From: an uncultured Duodenibacillus sp.
GTDB taxonomy: Bacteria; Pseudomonadota; Gammaproteobacteria; Burkholderiales; Burkholderiaceae_F
Assembly (NCBI GenBank): GCA_944390745.1
Contig: CALXQK010000015.1
Span: 62,001 to 126,000, forward strand
Reading direction: 5' to 3'
Length of the DNA: 64,000 bases
Positions 56,621 through 64,000 of the stretch are shown one piece after another. Each line of letters opens with the position of its first letter. The stretch's first letter is position 1. Under the pieces are notes generated by a model. That model was not told the origin of the DNA. It searched no databases and worked only from the letters and a program-made list of their open reading frames with translations. The position numbers and the translations under genes are program-made.

Positions 56621-57244
56621 CTAGCCTTGCACGACGCTCACCATGGCCGGACGCAGCACGCGCTCGTGGATCTTCCAGCCGTGCTGAAAGACCTGCGCGA
56701 CGTCGCCTGCGCTTCTGCCCTCGGCAGCGGGCACCATCGCGATGGCCTGCTGGGTGTTGGGGTCGAACTTCTCGCCGTCAGGATTGATCGGCGTCATTCC
56801 GCTCACCTCGAGGGCGTGCAGGAACTGCCGGTGGGTGGCAAGAAGCCCGTCGCGCATCGGTCCCTCGACGTCGGCGCAGGCCTCAAGGGCCTTTTCAATG
56901 CTGTCGACGACGGGCAGGAGGTTCTGCGCAAACTTCTCGATGCTGAACTTCTGCGCCTTCTGCACATCGTCGGCGCAGCGGCGCCGCACGTTCTCCATCT
57001 CTGCCACGGCGCGCACGTAAAGGTCGAAGTTTTCCGCCGCCTTGGCCTGCGCGGCCGCAAGCTGCGCGGCAAGGTCCTGGGCCGGATCCGAGTCGCCGAG
57101 CTCGGGCGCCGGCGCCCCTTCGGCGGACTGCTGCGAATCAGCCGCCGCGGCTGCATCAGCAGCCTGCGCGGCCTTCTTGAGTTCTTCAGCAGGCGTGGTC
57201 GACTCGACCCCGTCCTGCCTGCTGGAATTGTTTGTTTCTGCCAT
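56621..57244 (-). CDS. grpE: Nucleotide exchange factor GrpE
   Basis: The 207-residue protein has an N-terminal low-complexity part, then a long helix (ENFDLYVRAVAEMENVRRRCADDVQKAQKFSIEKFAQNLLPVVDSIEKAL) and the beta domain (GEKFDPNTQQAIAMVPAAEGRSAGDVAQVFQHGWKIHERVLRPAMVSV). It releases ADP from DnaK. It has its own promoter, whose -35 box overlaps the stop of hemH. Confidence 0.96.
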   Translation of the reverse strand: MAETNNSSRQDGVESTTPAEELKKAAQAADAAAAADSQQSAEGAPAPELGDSDPAQDLAAQLAAAQAKAAENFDLYVRAVAEMENVRRRCADDVQKAQKFSIEKFAQNLLPVVDSIEKALEACADVEGPMRDGLLATHRQFLHALEVSGMTPINPDGEKFDPNTQQAIAMVPAAEGRSAGDVAQVFQHGWKIHERVLRPAMVSVVQG

Positions 57245-57286
57245 GACGCACTCCGGTCATTTCAAAAAAAGTCTGGTTGATCCCCC

Positions 57287-57315
57287 ATATGGGGGCAGGA
57301 GGGCGTCTTTTCAAG
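57287..57315 (-). promoter_or_regulatory. Sigma-32 promoter of grpE
   Basis: On the minus strand CTTGAAA (57309-57315) lies 14 bases from CCCCATAT (57287-57294). It matches the RpoH consensus without mismatch. The -35 box covers the hemH stop codon (57311-57313). Confidence 0.88.
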
Positions 57316-58405
57316 CCTTGCACCGAACCGGCAGACGGCCGGACGCGGCCTCGCGCACCAGTTCAGCGTAAAGCGCCACGGCGTCCTCGGACACGTTGAG
57401 CGCCTCAATGTAGTGAAACCGCGCCTCGCCGTCCCCCTGGCTGCGAGCCTCATCCAGATAGATCCCCCGCAGTTCGACGGCGATCTCCTCGAGCGTCTCC
57501 AGACAGTCCGATGAAAATCCCGGGCAGATGACGTCGAGCCGCCGCACGCCCTCGCGCGCCAGCGCCCGGGCCGCGTCAACGGCCGAGGGCTCGAGCCACT
57601 TTGCGCGCCCAAACTTGCTTTGAAACGCCACGCGGTACTGCGCGTCCGCAAGTCCAAGCGCCTGCGCAAGCAGCCGCGCCGTTTCATAGCACTGCTTTTC
57701 ATAGGGATCGCCGCGGTCGCTGCTTGCCTGCGGAATGCCGTGAAAGCTCATCAGCAGAACGTCGCCGTCCCCCAGCGGTCCGGTCCTTGACCAATGGCGC
57801 CGCACGCTGCGCGCGAGCGCCTCGATATAGCGCGGATGGTTGTAAAAGCTCTCGATGAGCAGGATTCCCTCCGGGGCCAGGGGCTTTTCAAGCGCCTGCA
57901 GCCCGCGCTCGAGCGCGTCAAAGACCGCCTCGGTCGTCTGCGTGGCGTACTGCGCAAACATCGGCAGCACCACAAGCCGGTCAGGGCGGCTGCGCGCCAT
58001 GCGCGCCAGAACCTCCGGCACGCGGTGCGTGCCGTAGCACATGGCCCAGTCGAGCTCATAGCCCTCGCCCAGAGCCTGCTGCATGCGCCGGGCGGTCTGC
58101 TCGGAGATGGCCATCAGCGGAGAGCCCTGTTCGGTCCAGACGCTTTTGTAGCGCGCTGCCGACTGCGCCGCGCGGCGCGGGATGATGATGCCTCGCAGCA
58201 GCGGCTGCCAGAACCAGGACGGAAGCTCCACCACGCGCCGGTCCCCGAGAAACTCCAGCAGATACTGCGCCACCGCCTCGCGCGTGGGCGCCGAAGGCGA
58301 ACCTGTGTTGACGATCAAAACGGCGGTTCTGCCGCCCGTGAAAGCGCTGTCCGGGGCTGCGGAAGAACTGCGGCCGGAGCCAGCGCGGGTGGCGAAATCT
58401 TGCAT
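57311..58405 (-). CDS. hemH: Ferrochelatase
   Basis: The 364-residue enzyme has GGRTAVLIVNTGSPSAPTREAV near residue 25, the catalytic His in MSFHGIPQ and the signature VICPGFSSDCLETLEEI, in which the Glu acts on the metal. It inserts Fe(II) into protoporphyrin IX. The frame stays open well upstream, but MQDFATRAGSG (ATG at 58405) fits the family start. It overlaps the grpE promoter at its 3' end. HemG and HemH, in the same window, cover the last two heme steps. Confidence 0.96.
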   Translation of the reverse strand: MQDFATRAGSGRSSSAAPDSAFTGGRTAVLIVNTGSPSAPTREAVAQYLLEFLGDRRVVELPSWFWQPLLRGIIIPRRAAQSAARYKSVWTEQGSPLMAISEQTARRMQQALGEGYELDWAMCYGTHRVPEVLARMARSRPDRLVVLPMFAQYATQTTEAVFDALERGLQALEKPLAPEGILLIESFYNHPRYIEALARSVRRHWSRTGPLGDGDVLLMSFHGIPQASSDRGDPYEKQCYETARLLAQALGLADAQYRVAFQSKFGRAKWLEPSAVDAARALAREGVRRLDVICPGFSSDCLETLEEIAVELRGIYLDEARSQGDGEARFHYIEALNVSEDAVALYAELVREAASGRLPVRCKA

Positions 58406-58575
58406 GAAGCGTGTCCTGGGGTTGTGGGGGCCCGGCCTGTCGAAAAAAGAATGCGGCCGTGTTTTTGTCAGGAAATGGCGGACGCCCGCCCTGAAGGGCC
58501 GGCGTCGAGCCTCATTTTGCCCTCCAAGCCTTAACCCGGTCTTGGGAGCGCCGGGCTGCCTGAGGGTCCGGACGC

Positions 58576-59169
58576 CTACCCGGCAGCCGGGATCCCCGTC
58601 TGCTGGCGCAGTCTGCGGCAGACAACCAGCAGCGCGCTCACAGCAAGGCTCACCCAGAACTTGCCGATGACCTGGCCGCCCACGTACTCGAGCGACCCGA
58701 AGGCAAGCGACAGAAAGATGCACGAGTCGACGACCGAGCCGGCAAGCCCCGACAGGAGCACGCCCATGATGCGGTGGCGGCGGCGAAGGGGCGTATAGAC
58801 GCAGAAGTCGGCAAACTCGGAAAAAAGAAAGGCCGCCACCGAGGCCGCCACCAGGCTCGGCTCCGAGAACACGCCCGAGAGCCCCGCGCCGATGACGATG
58901 GCGTAAAGCGCCCAGCGCCCGCCCAGATACTCGTGCACGGCGTCGCGCAGCACGAGCGCCAGCCCCGCCACGAGAACGGCCGAGGGCGACATGATGCCCG
59001 GCCACACGGGAATCAGGCACGGGCCGTGCGGGTCGCAGACCACGCCGACGTTCATCACCACCCAGTTGCTCAGGGGAATGGTGAGAATGAATCCAAGGAC
59101 CGCGAGCCAGCCGATCCATCCGTGCGCCGCCGCACGGGCGGCGCCTCCTTGCTCGACAATATGCGACAT
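58576..59169 (-). CDS. VUT family protein, possible queuosine-precursor transporter
   Basis: The 197-residue protein has about six membrane helices and the VUT/YhhQ pattern (LVAGLALVLRDAVHEYLGGRWAL near residue 65, SLVAASVAAFLFSEFADFCVYTPLRRR near 105, GLAGSVVDSCIFLSLAFGS). E. coli YhhQ takes up preQ0 and preQ1, the queuosine precursors. A tRNA-guanine transglycosylase gene lies at the right edge of the window, 4.6 kb away, so salvage is plausible. No preQ1 riboswitch was recognised upstream. Confidence 0.75.
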   Translation of the reverse strand: MSHIVEQGGAARAAAHGWIGWLAVLGFILTIPLSNWVVMNVGVVCDPHGPCLIPVWPGIMSPSAVLVAGLALVLRDAVHEYLGGRWALYAIVIGAGLSGVFSEPSLVAASVAAFLFSEFADFCVYTPLRRRHRIMGVLLSGLAGSVVDSCIFLSLAFGSLEYVGGQVIGKFWVSLAVSALLVVCRRLRQQTGIPAAG

Positions 59170-59798
59170 ATTGCTTTCCTTCCGGCCGCAGACGACGGAA
59201 CAATTCGAAGCGGCCTTGCTTGTGGTTGATGACGCCCCTTCCCTCCCTGCTGCGCAAACAGCTCCTGCAGTAAACGCCGCCAAGGGCCGCGCGCAGACAC
59301 GGGCGCTGCGGCTCGTCCAGGGGACGACGGGGATCAGGCACGATTGACCTTCGCCGGCAGAAAGGAGACGCCCGCAAAAATCAGGATCGGATTTTAGAAG
59401 ACTGCAGCAATCTTCGCGTGAACGGTCATTCTTCCAGAGGAGCCAGGGGCAAAGGCGCTGGCGGTCAATCCCGCCGAAGCAAGCCCCTTGGACACGCCTG
59501 AATAGCCGCCCGCGCTGCCAGACGGCTTTCCCCTTGTGACGCGGACGCGGCCTTCCTCAAGGGCCGCGGCTGCAGAGCACGGGACCGATGCTGCCGCAGC
59601 GGCCGCTGATCACGACGAAACCGCTGGTTTCGGCCATGGCCGGAATTCCCTCACAAGGCGCTTTCCCGCCAAGGGAACAGAAGGCAGGTCAAGCGGCGCC
59701 TGCTCCCGAAAAATTGTTCCTCAAGCCAGCCTTGACCCTGCAGCCGCTTCAGGGTCGAGAGTAGTGAAAGTGAAACAATGTTTTTTTACTGGAACAAT
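59170..59798. other. 629-base gap with no recognised gene
   Basis: The gap separates the VUT gene (minus strand) from the HDAC-like relic (plus strand). A short minus-strand open stretch ends with a TAA near 59393-59395 (last residues HAKIAAVF), but it does not resemble any family I know. A 7-base-pair hairpin (GACCCTG and CAGGGTC, 59734-59756) lies ahead of the HDAC-like start. The rest has nothing I can support. Confidence 0.4.
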
Positions 59799-60919
59799 AT
59801 GACCACCAAAAAAACCGGCCTTATGTACTCGAAGGCCTTTGCCCAATACCATGCGGGCGACGGCTATCTTGTTTATCCGGCGGACACAGTGCTGCTGATG
59901 GCTTCTGACGACTACTACGACAAGCCCGAACGGGTCACGCAAGCCTACGACATGCTTGAAAAAACCGGGCTTTTGAAACAGCTGCAGGCAATAGAGCCGC
60001 GCAGGGCAACAGACGCAGAGCTTCTGAGCGCACACAGCAAAGCCTACATCCGCAAGCTCGACGAATTAAGCCGCGGCAGCGGCGGCATCGTCGGCGATCT
60101 TGCCCAGGTGGGGCATGGCGCACTCGACGTCATCCGTGAAGCCGTCGGCGGCGACCTGAACGCCCTCGATGCCGTCATGCAGGGCAAGGTGCAGAACGCA
60201 TTCTGCCTGCAGCGTCCGCCCGGAGGCCATGCCGAACGCGACTGCGGCTTTGGCTTTTGCATTGTCAACAACTTCAACATCATTGTGAATCGCGCCCGGG
60301 AGGTCTACGGCCTGAAGCGAATCCTGATCGCAGACTTCGACAACCACTGCAAAAAAGGGCATCGAAGACGCCTGGTACGACACCAATGAAGTGCTTTACG
60401 CCGAGGTCCACCAGACGGGATCCCTGCAGGAAAGCTGCGGCGCAGACCGCAACGCCGATATGACGGGCGCCGGCCAGGGCCGGGGCTTCAGCATTCCAAT
60501 CCCGATGCCGGCCGGTGCGGGCGAGCACGCCTATGTGAAGGCATTCAAGGAAATCATCGAGCCCATCGCCGATCAGTACAAGCCCGAACTCGTGGTTCTT
60601 GTGGCGAGGCTTTGCCTCGCACACCTTTGATCCGCTGTGCCGCCAGCAAGTCACGGCCAACGGCTACGGTCAGCTGACCGATATTGTGCGCAGCATCGCC
60701 GAAAGGCATTGCGGCGGAAAGCTCCTTGCCGTTCTCGAAGGCGGCACGGGAAACTACATGGCCTACTGCATACTGCGCGTCCTTGAGTCGCTAAGCGGCG
60801 TCAAGGCCGACGTCAAGGACCCGGTCGATGGTCTGCTGGTGCGAAACTTCGTCACGTGCGGCCAGAAGGCAGCCATTGACAAGGTCAAGGCCATCCAGTC
60901 GGCTTCCTGGAAGCTGTGA
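59799..60919 (+). pseudogene. HDAC-like (AcuC/AphA superfamily) gene with two frameshifts
   Basis: Three overlapping frames encode one protein of about 370 residues. The first covers MYSKAFAQYHAGDGYLVYP to RILIADFDNHCKK; the second covers GIEDAWYDTNEVLYAEVHQ to KPELVVLV; the third covers GFASHTFDPLCRQQVTANGYGQLTDIV to the end. One base too many in the A6 run (60351-60356) explains the first shift, and an extra A at 60607 the second. The second site is at a perfect hairpin (GCGAGGC-TTT-GCCTCGC). The zinc-site motifs also differ from active deacetylases: PPGGHA for PPGHHA, and GFASH for GFDAH. The gene may be dead, or these may be sequencing errors in a divergent enzyme. Confidence 0.8.
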
Positions 60920-60960
60920 CCATTCGCTGCCGGCGTGAAGCTGCTGGCCTTGCGCAGCAA

Positions 60961-60994
60961 GCCCGGCCGAAGGATTGTCCTCCCGCGGCCGGGC
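60961..60994 (+). terminator. Hairpin after the HDAC-like relic
   Basis: GCCCGGCCG pairs with CGGCCGGGC around a 16-base loop. It has no long T tract. It lies 42 bases after the last codon of the relic, before the convergent hydrolase gene. Confidence 0.4.
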
Positions 60995-61114
60995 CTCTCA
61001 TGCAGTGAATCCAAGTGCGGGGGAATTCGCAGCCCGGCAATGCCTGGCAGCCGCAGGCGGGCCCGCAGCTTTCTGCGCTTGAAGGCAGGACTTCCGGCCG
61101 GAAAAAATCGCCGC

Positions 61115-62104
61115 TCAGGGCGCGATGCGCGGCTCAAAGCCTGCAAAAAACCGCAGGATGCGCTCGGGCAGCCACCCAAGGTCGCCCGGCGGATTGCCGC
61201 GCGGAAATCCAATGTGTCCGCCCTCCTCGGGCTGCTCGAGGTACACGCAGCTGCTCACATCCTTTTCCGTGGGCAGCGCCCAGACGGGCTGAAACGGATC
61301 GTTTCTGGCGTTGAGAAGCAGCAGCGGCACGCGCACGTTCTTGAGCACGGGCTTGGCCGAGCACTTCATCCAGTAGTCCATGGCGCTCTGAAAGCCGTGT
61401 ATGGGCGCGGTGTAGATCGCATCAAAGTCGTAGAGCGTGTGGCAGCGCCGCACCTTCTCGATGTCGATGAGGTCCGGATAGCGCCGCGCCTTCTCCATGA
61501 GCTTTTCCTTCAGGGTCGAGAGAAACATCTCGGCATAAAGCTTGTTGGCGCCGCGGCTGACGATCTCCGAACCGGCGACCAGATCAAGCGGGGCGCCCAC
61601 CGCAGCGGCTGCGGTGAGAAACCGAGCCTTCTCACCCCGGTCGCCCAGGTACTTCGCAAGAAAATTTCCCCCGAGACTGACGCCCGCGGCATAGATGGGG
61701 GCGTTGAGATAGCGCTGGTGCACAGTGGTGAGCATCCACTCGCAATCGTCGCTGTCGCCCGCAAAATAGGCGCGCGGCAATCGGTTGGGCAGTCCGCCGC
61801 AGCCGCGAAAGTGCGCCACGACGCCGCGCCAGCCGCGCTGCGCGCAGGCGTACATCAAGGCCTCGGCATAGTGGCTGTGCGAGTCGCCCTCCAGACCGTG
61901 AAAGTGCACGAGCACGGGCGCGGTGAGCGCCTCGGGCTCGGGCTCGGCCCAGTCAAAGAGCATGAAGTCGCCGTCGGGCGTATCGATCATCTCGCGGCGA
62001 TACGACACGGGCGGCCGCGGCGAGAGCCGCGCGGGCACCACCGTCTGCAGATGCGCCCCCGGCAGCCAGCGGGGCGCGACATAGTCCGAGGCAATGACAG
62101 GCAT
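61115..62104 (-). CDS. YheT-like alpha/beta hydrolase
   Basis: The 329-residue protein matches the AB_hydrolase/YheT family: a start with WLPGAHLQTVVPARLSPRP, LVHFHGLEGDSHSHYAEALMYACAQRGWRGVVAHFRGCGG, then the nucleophile elbow GVSLGGNFLAKYLG near residue 150 (Ser), the acid in LNARNDPFQP and the base in EEGGHIGFPRG. The substrate is unknown; relatives hydrolyse esters or lipids. The frame runs open upstream of the ATG at 62104, but MPVIASDYVAPRWLPGAHLQT is the family start. Confidence 0.88.
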   Translation of the reverse strand: MPVIASDYVAPRWLPGAHLQTVVPARLSPRPPVSYRREMIDTPDGDFMLFDWAEPEPEALTAPVLVHFHGLEGDSHSHYAEALMYACAQRGWRGVVAHFRGCGGLPNRLPRAYFAGDSDDCEWMLTTVHQRYLNAPIYAAGVSLGGNFLAKYLGDRGEKARFLTAAAAVGAPLDLVAGSEIVSRGANKLYAEMFLSTLKEKLMEKARRYPDLIDIEKVRRCHTLYDFDAIYTAPIHGFQSAMDYWMKCSAKPVLKNVRVPLLLLNARNDPFQPVWALPTEKDVSSCVYLEQPEEGGHIGFPRGNPPGDLGWLPERILRFFAGFEPRIAP

Positions 62105-62262
62105 GTGAGAAACTCTCGGCAAAAAAAAGGGCGGACTGGAACAAAACGCCGCGGGGACGACGCCCGCGCCCCTGCGGCGGCCGACAGGGATTGTATCGCC
62201 CGGACGAGGGCCGGCCTGCAGTGCGCCGGGCCGCAGGAGCGGGAAAATTTTCGCCCGCAGAC

Positions 62263-62291
62263 TTGCACTTGCCGGCCCGACGCTGTAGAGT
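62263..62291 (+). promoter_or_regulatory. Possible promoter of the aroG leader
   Basis: TTGCAC (62263-62268) and TAGAGT (62286-62291) lie 17 bases apart. Each matches sigma-70 consensus only in part. A start site near 62298 would leave 66 bases before the leader ATG. Confidence 0.45.
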
Positions 62292-62363
62292 GTATCGGCG
62301 TACGGGCGGCCAGGGCATGGTGCTCCGGTCCCCCGATGCAAACGAAAACCGATCCAGAGAGCC

Positions 62364-62444
62364 ATGCTGCAGCCTGCCGCGCGATTTTATTTCTTCTCCT
62401 TTTATTTCTGCTCCAGGGCGGAAGGGATGAACGCGCACGCTTGA
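62364..62444 (+). CDS. Phe/Tyr-rich leader peptide of aroG
   Basis: A 26-residue frame starts at an ATG at 62364 and ends with TGA at 62442-62444. Residues 8-16 read FYFFSFYFC: five Phe and two Tyr in nine codons. An AGAG ribosome site lies 5 bases ahead. It is too short for usual gene finding, but has the classic form of an attenuation leader, like the pheA leader in E. coli. It is followed by a terminator (62475-62509) and then aroG, whose product is the first enzyme of aromatic amino acid synthesis. Stalling at Phe or Tyr codons would favour an antiterminator. Confidence 0.8.
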   Translation: MLQPAARFYFFSFYFCSRAEGMNAHA

Positions 62445-62481
62445 AACAGCACCATCAGGCTCAGCCAGAGAACCAACCGCC
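62417..62481 (+). promoter_or_regulatory. Possible antiterminator pairing of the aroG leader
   Basis: GGCGG at 62417-62421, just after the aromatic codons, is complementary to CCGCC at 62477-62481, the left arm of the terminator. If a stalled ribosome keeps an upstream segment from pairing, these could pair and prevent the terminator. I did not fold the whole leader. Confidence 0.5.
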
Positions 62482-62509
62482 AGGACCAGACAAGCCCGGC
62501 GGTTTTTTT
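62475..62509 (+). terminator. Attenuator terminator ahead of aroG
   Basis: AACCGCC (62475-62481) pairs with GGCGGTT (62498-62504) around a 16-base loop and is followed by a run of T. It lies ahead of, not after, a gene on the same strand, which marks it as an attenuator rather than an end-of-gene terminator. Confidence 0.75.
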
Positions 62510-62606
62510 ATCACCATGAAAAATGCCCCGAGGCTCCAGGCTCCGGCGCAGGCGACAGACAAATCAACTCAGAGCATTGACAGACACAAAGGGAGACAAC
62601 GTCATC

Positions 62607-63668
62607 ATGCGTCACAATACCGACGACCTTCGCATCAAAGAAATCCGCGAGCTTACGCCCCCGGCGCATCTCATCCGCGAGTTCCCCTGCGAGGACGTGG
62701 CCTCGCAGACGGTGCACCGGGCCCGCGAGGCGGCCCACAACATCCTGCACGGTCTTGACGACCGGCTTCTGGTGATCGTGGGGCCCTGCTCGATTCACGA
62801 CCCCGAGGCCGCCCGCGAATATGCCTCGCGGCTTTCCGAAGTGCGCCGCAAGCTGCAGGGCGATCTGGAAATCATCATGCGCGTGTACTTCGAAAAGCCG
62901 CGCACGACCGTGGGCTGGAAGGGCCTCATCAACGATCCGGATATGGACGGCTCCTGCCGCATCAACCACGGACTGCGCGTGGCGCGCGAACTGATTCTGG
63001 ACATCGTCAACATGGAGCTGCCCACGGGAGTGGAGTATCTCGACACGATCTCCCCGCAGTACATCGCCGATCTGGTGAGCTGGGGCGCCATCGGCGCGCG
63101 CACCACCGAAAGCCAGGTGCACCGCCAGCTTGCCAGCGGCCTGTCGTGCCCGGTGGGCTTCAAGAACGGCACCGACGGAAACGTCAAGATCGCCTGCGAC
63201 GCCATCGCCGCGGCCGAGCACTCGCACTCGTTTCTGTCGGTCACCAAGGGCGGCATCTCGGCCATCGTCACCACCACGGGCAACGAGGACTGCCACATCA
63301 TTCTGCGCGGCGGCAAGACGCCCAACTACGACGCCCAAAGCGTCAACGCCGCCTGTGAGATCCTCAAGGCCAACAACCACCGCGAGATCGTCATGATCGA
63401 CGCCTCGCACTCGAACTCGCACAAGAAGTTCAAGGAGCAGATCCCGGTGGTTGAAAACATCTGCAAGCAGGTCGCCGGGGGCGATCAGCGCATCATCGGC
63501 GTCATGATCGAATCCAACCTCGTCGAGGGCAGCCAGAAGATCGACCTCGAAAAGGGGCTCGTCTACGGACAGTCCGTCACCGACGGATGCATCGGCTGGG
63601 AGGACACGGTGAAGCTGCTCGGCGAACTCGCCCGCGCCGTGCGCGACCGCCGCTCGCGCAACTCCTAG
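62607..63668 (+). CDS. aroG: 3-deoxy-7-phosphoheptulonate synthase (DAHP synthase, class I)
   Basis: The 353-residue enzyme is a class I DAHP synthase of the AroG type: DDLRIKEIRELTPPAHLI at the N-terminus, VIVGPCSIHDPEAAREYA, IIMRVYFEKPRTTVGWKGLINDPDMDG, GAIGARTTESQVHRQLASGLSCPVGFKNGTDG and the metal sites in CDAIAA and VMIDASHSN. It joins phosphoenolpyruvate and erythrose 4-phosphate. The N-terminal DDLRIKEI region and the segment around residue 180 are the feedback-binding region of the AroG family. I chose the ATG at 62607, just after a GGGAGA ribosome site. The gene lies behind the Phe/Tyr leader and attenuator. Confidence 0.97.
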   Translation: MRHNTDDLRIKEIRELTPPAHLIREFPCEDVASQTVHRAREAAHNILHGLDDRLLVIVGPCSIHDPEAAREYASRLSEVRRKLQGDLEIIMRVYFEKPRTTVGWKGLINDPDMDGSCRINHGLRVARELILDIVNMELPTGVEYLDTISPQYIADLVSWGAIGARTTESQVHRQLASGLSCPVGFKNGTDGNVKIACDAIAAAEHSHSFLSVTKGGISAIVTTTGNEDCHIILRGGKTPNYDAQSVNAACEILKANNHREIVMIDASHSNSHKKFKEQIPVVENICKQVAGGDQRIIGVMIESNLVEGSQKIDLEKGLVYGQSVTDGCIGWEDTVKLLGELARAVRDRRSRNS

Positions 63669-63683
63669 AAGCCTTCAGTGCTG

Positions 63684-63738
63684 CAAAAAAAGGCGCCGGC
63701 CCTCCCTGCGCGGGGAGGCCGGCCCCTTTTTTTTGCGT
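63684..63738. terminator. Bidirectional terminator between aroG and tgt
   Basis: A GC-rich stem (GGCGCCGGCC with GGCCGGCCCC, one mismatch, and an inner TCCC/GGGGA part) lies between two convergent genes, with a run of A before it and eight T after it. Confidence 0.85.
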
Positions 63739-63752
63739 CCTTCGCGCCGGGA

Positions 63753-64000
<248 letters not shown>

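Larger units (their letters stand above)
62105..62606. other. Gap holding the aroG promoter and attenuator
   Basis: About 500 bases between the divergent hydrolase and aroG genes. The aroG half holds a possible promoter, a small aromatic leader peptide and a terminator, annotated separately. The hydrolase half shows no other element. Confidence 0.7.

Noticed and set aside
59170-59400. preQ1 riboswitch ahead of the VUT gene
   Set aside because: No preQ1-I or preQ1-II core could be recognised in the leader.
59393-59620. Relic gene on the minus strand
   Set aside because: A short frame ends with HAKIAAVF, but there is no family likeness and its upstream part is Ala-rich noise.

Overview
The window is a piece of a bacterial chromosome with the gene content and neighbourhoods of a betaproteobacterium (Burkholderiales). 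The best fit is a gut-type Sutterellaceae-like lineage; this is inferred from gene order and protein character, not from a search. Supporting signs are the high GC content, the zapA-6S RNA-EVE protein order, the DUF2868/DUF3482 pair, a split yajC/secDF block, and traits of a low-oxygen lifestyle (rubrerythrin, Fe-type SodB, menaquinone-type HemG). No tRNA, rRNA, insertion sequence or CRISPR array was recognised.

Layout. 1-13.6 kb is a surface-polysaccharide/LPS block: a polysaccharide ABC exporter, a CreA-like lipoprotein, a sugar epimerase, a WbpM/FlaA1-type 4,6-dehydratase, an initiating sugar transferase, MsbA, a GT9 heptosyltransferase, two GT2 enzymes, an O-antigen ligase and a LapC/YejM-like protein. 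13.6-19.6 kb holds dnaE, ettA and a secreted Asp/Arg repeat protein. 20-24.3 kb holds mltD, fabI, fur (opposed to the bamE-dapB pair). 24.4-27.4 kb holds a ZapB-like coiled coil, zapA, 6S RNA, an EVE protein and thiM-thiE. 27.5-30.8 kb is a membrane protein/GTPase pair of unknown role. 30.9-36.7 kb holds secF-secD, yajC, argC and rpsI-rplM. 37.1-45.1 kb holds icd, a cold-shock protein, a DUF192 protein, sodB, xseA, infA, hemG and fadD. 45.1-51 kb is an AT-rich island with a frameshifted GT2 gene and a three-gene nonulosonate operon (a CMP-sugar synthetase fused to a PseG-like domain, NeuB, and a KpsS-like protein). 51.1-59.2 kb holds lrgAB, rubrerythrin, the dnaJ-dnaK-grpE heat-shock block with two readable sigma-32 promoters, hemH and a VUT-family transporter. 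59.8-64 kb holds a frameshifted HDAC-like gene, a YheT-like hydrolase, an aroG gene behind an apparent Phe/Tyr attenuator, and the 3' part of tgt.

How it works together. The first block builds and exports lipid A-linked polysaccharide, and the AT-rich island probably adds an acidic nine-carbon sugar to the cell surface. LapC would tie this to control of LPS synthesis. Most remaining genes are housekeeping.

The strongest new points are: (1) a leader peptide rich in Phe and Tyr, followed by a terminator and a possible antiterminator, in front of aroG; (2) an isocitrate dehydrogenase with all seven known NADP-specificity positions changed; (3) the CMP-sugar synthetase/PseG-like fusion in an AT-rich island; (4) a LapC/YejM homologue that keeps the catalytic metal site lost in the E. 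coli protein; and (5) a cysteine-rich tail on SodB.
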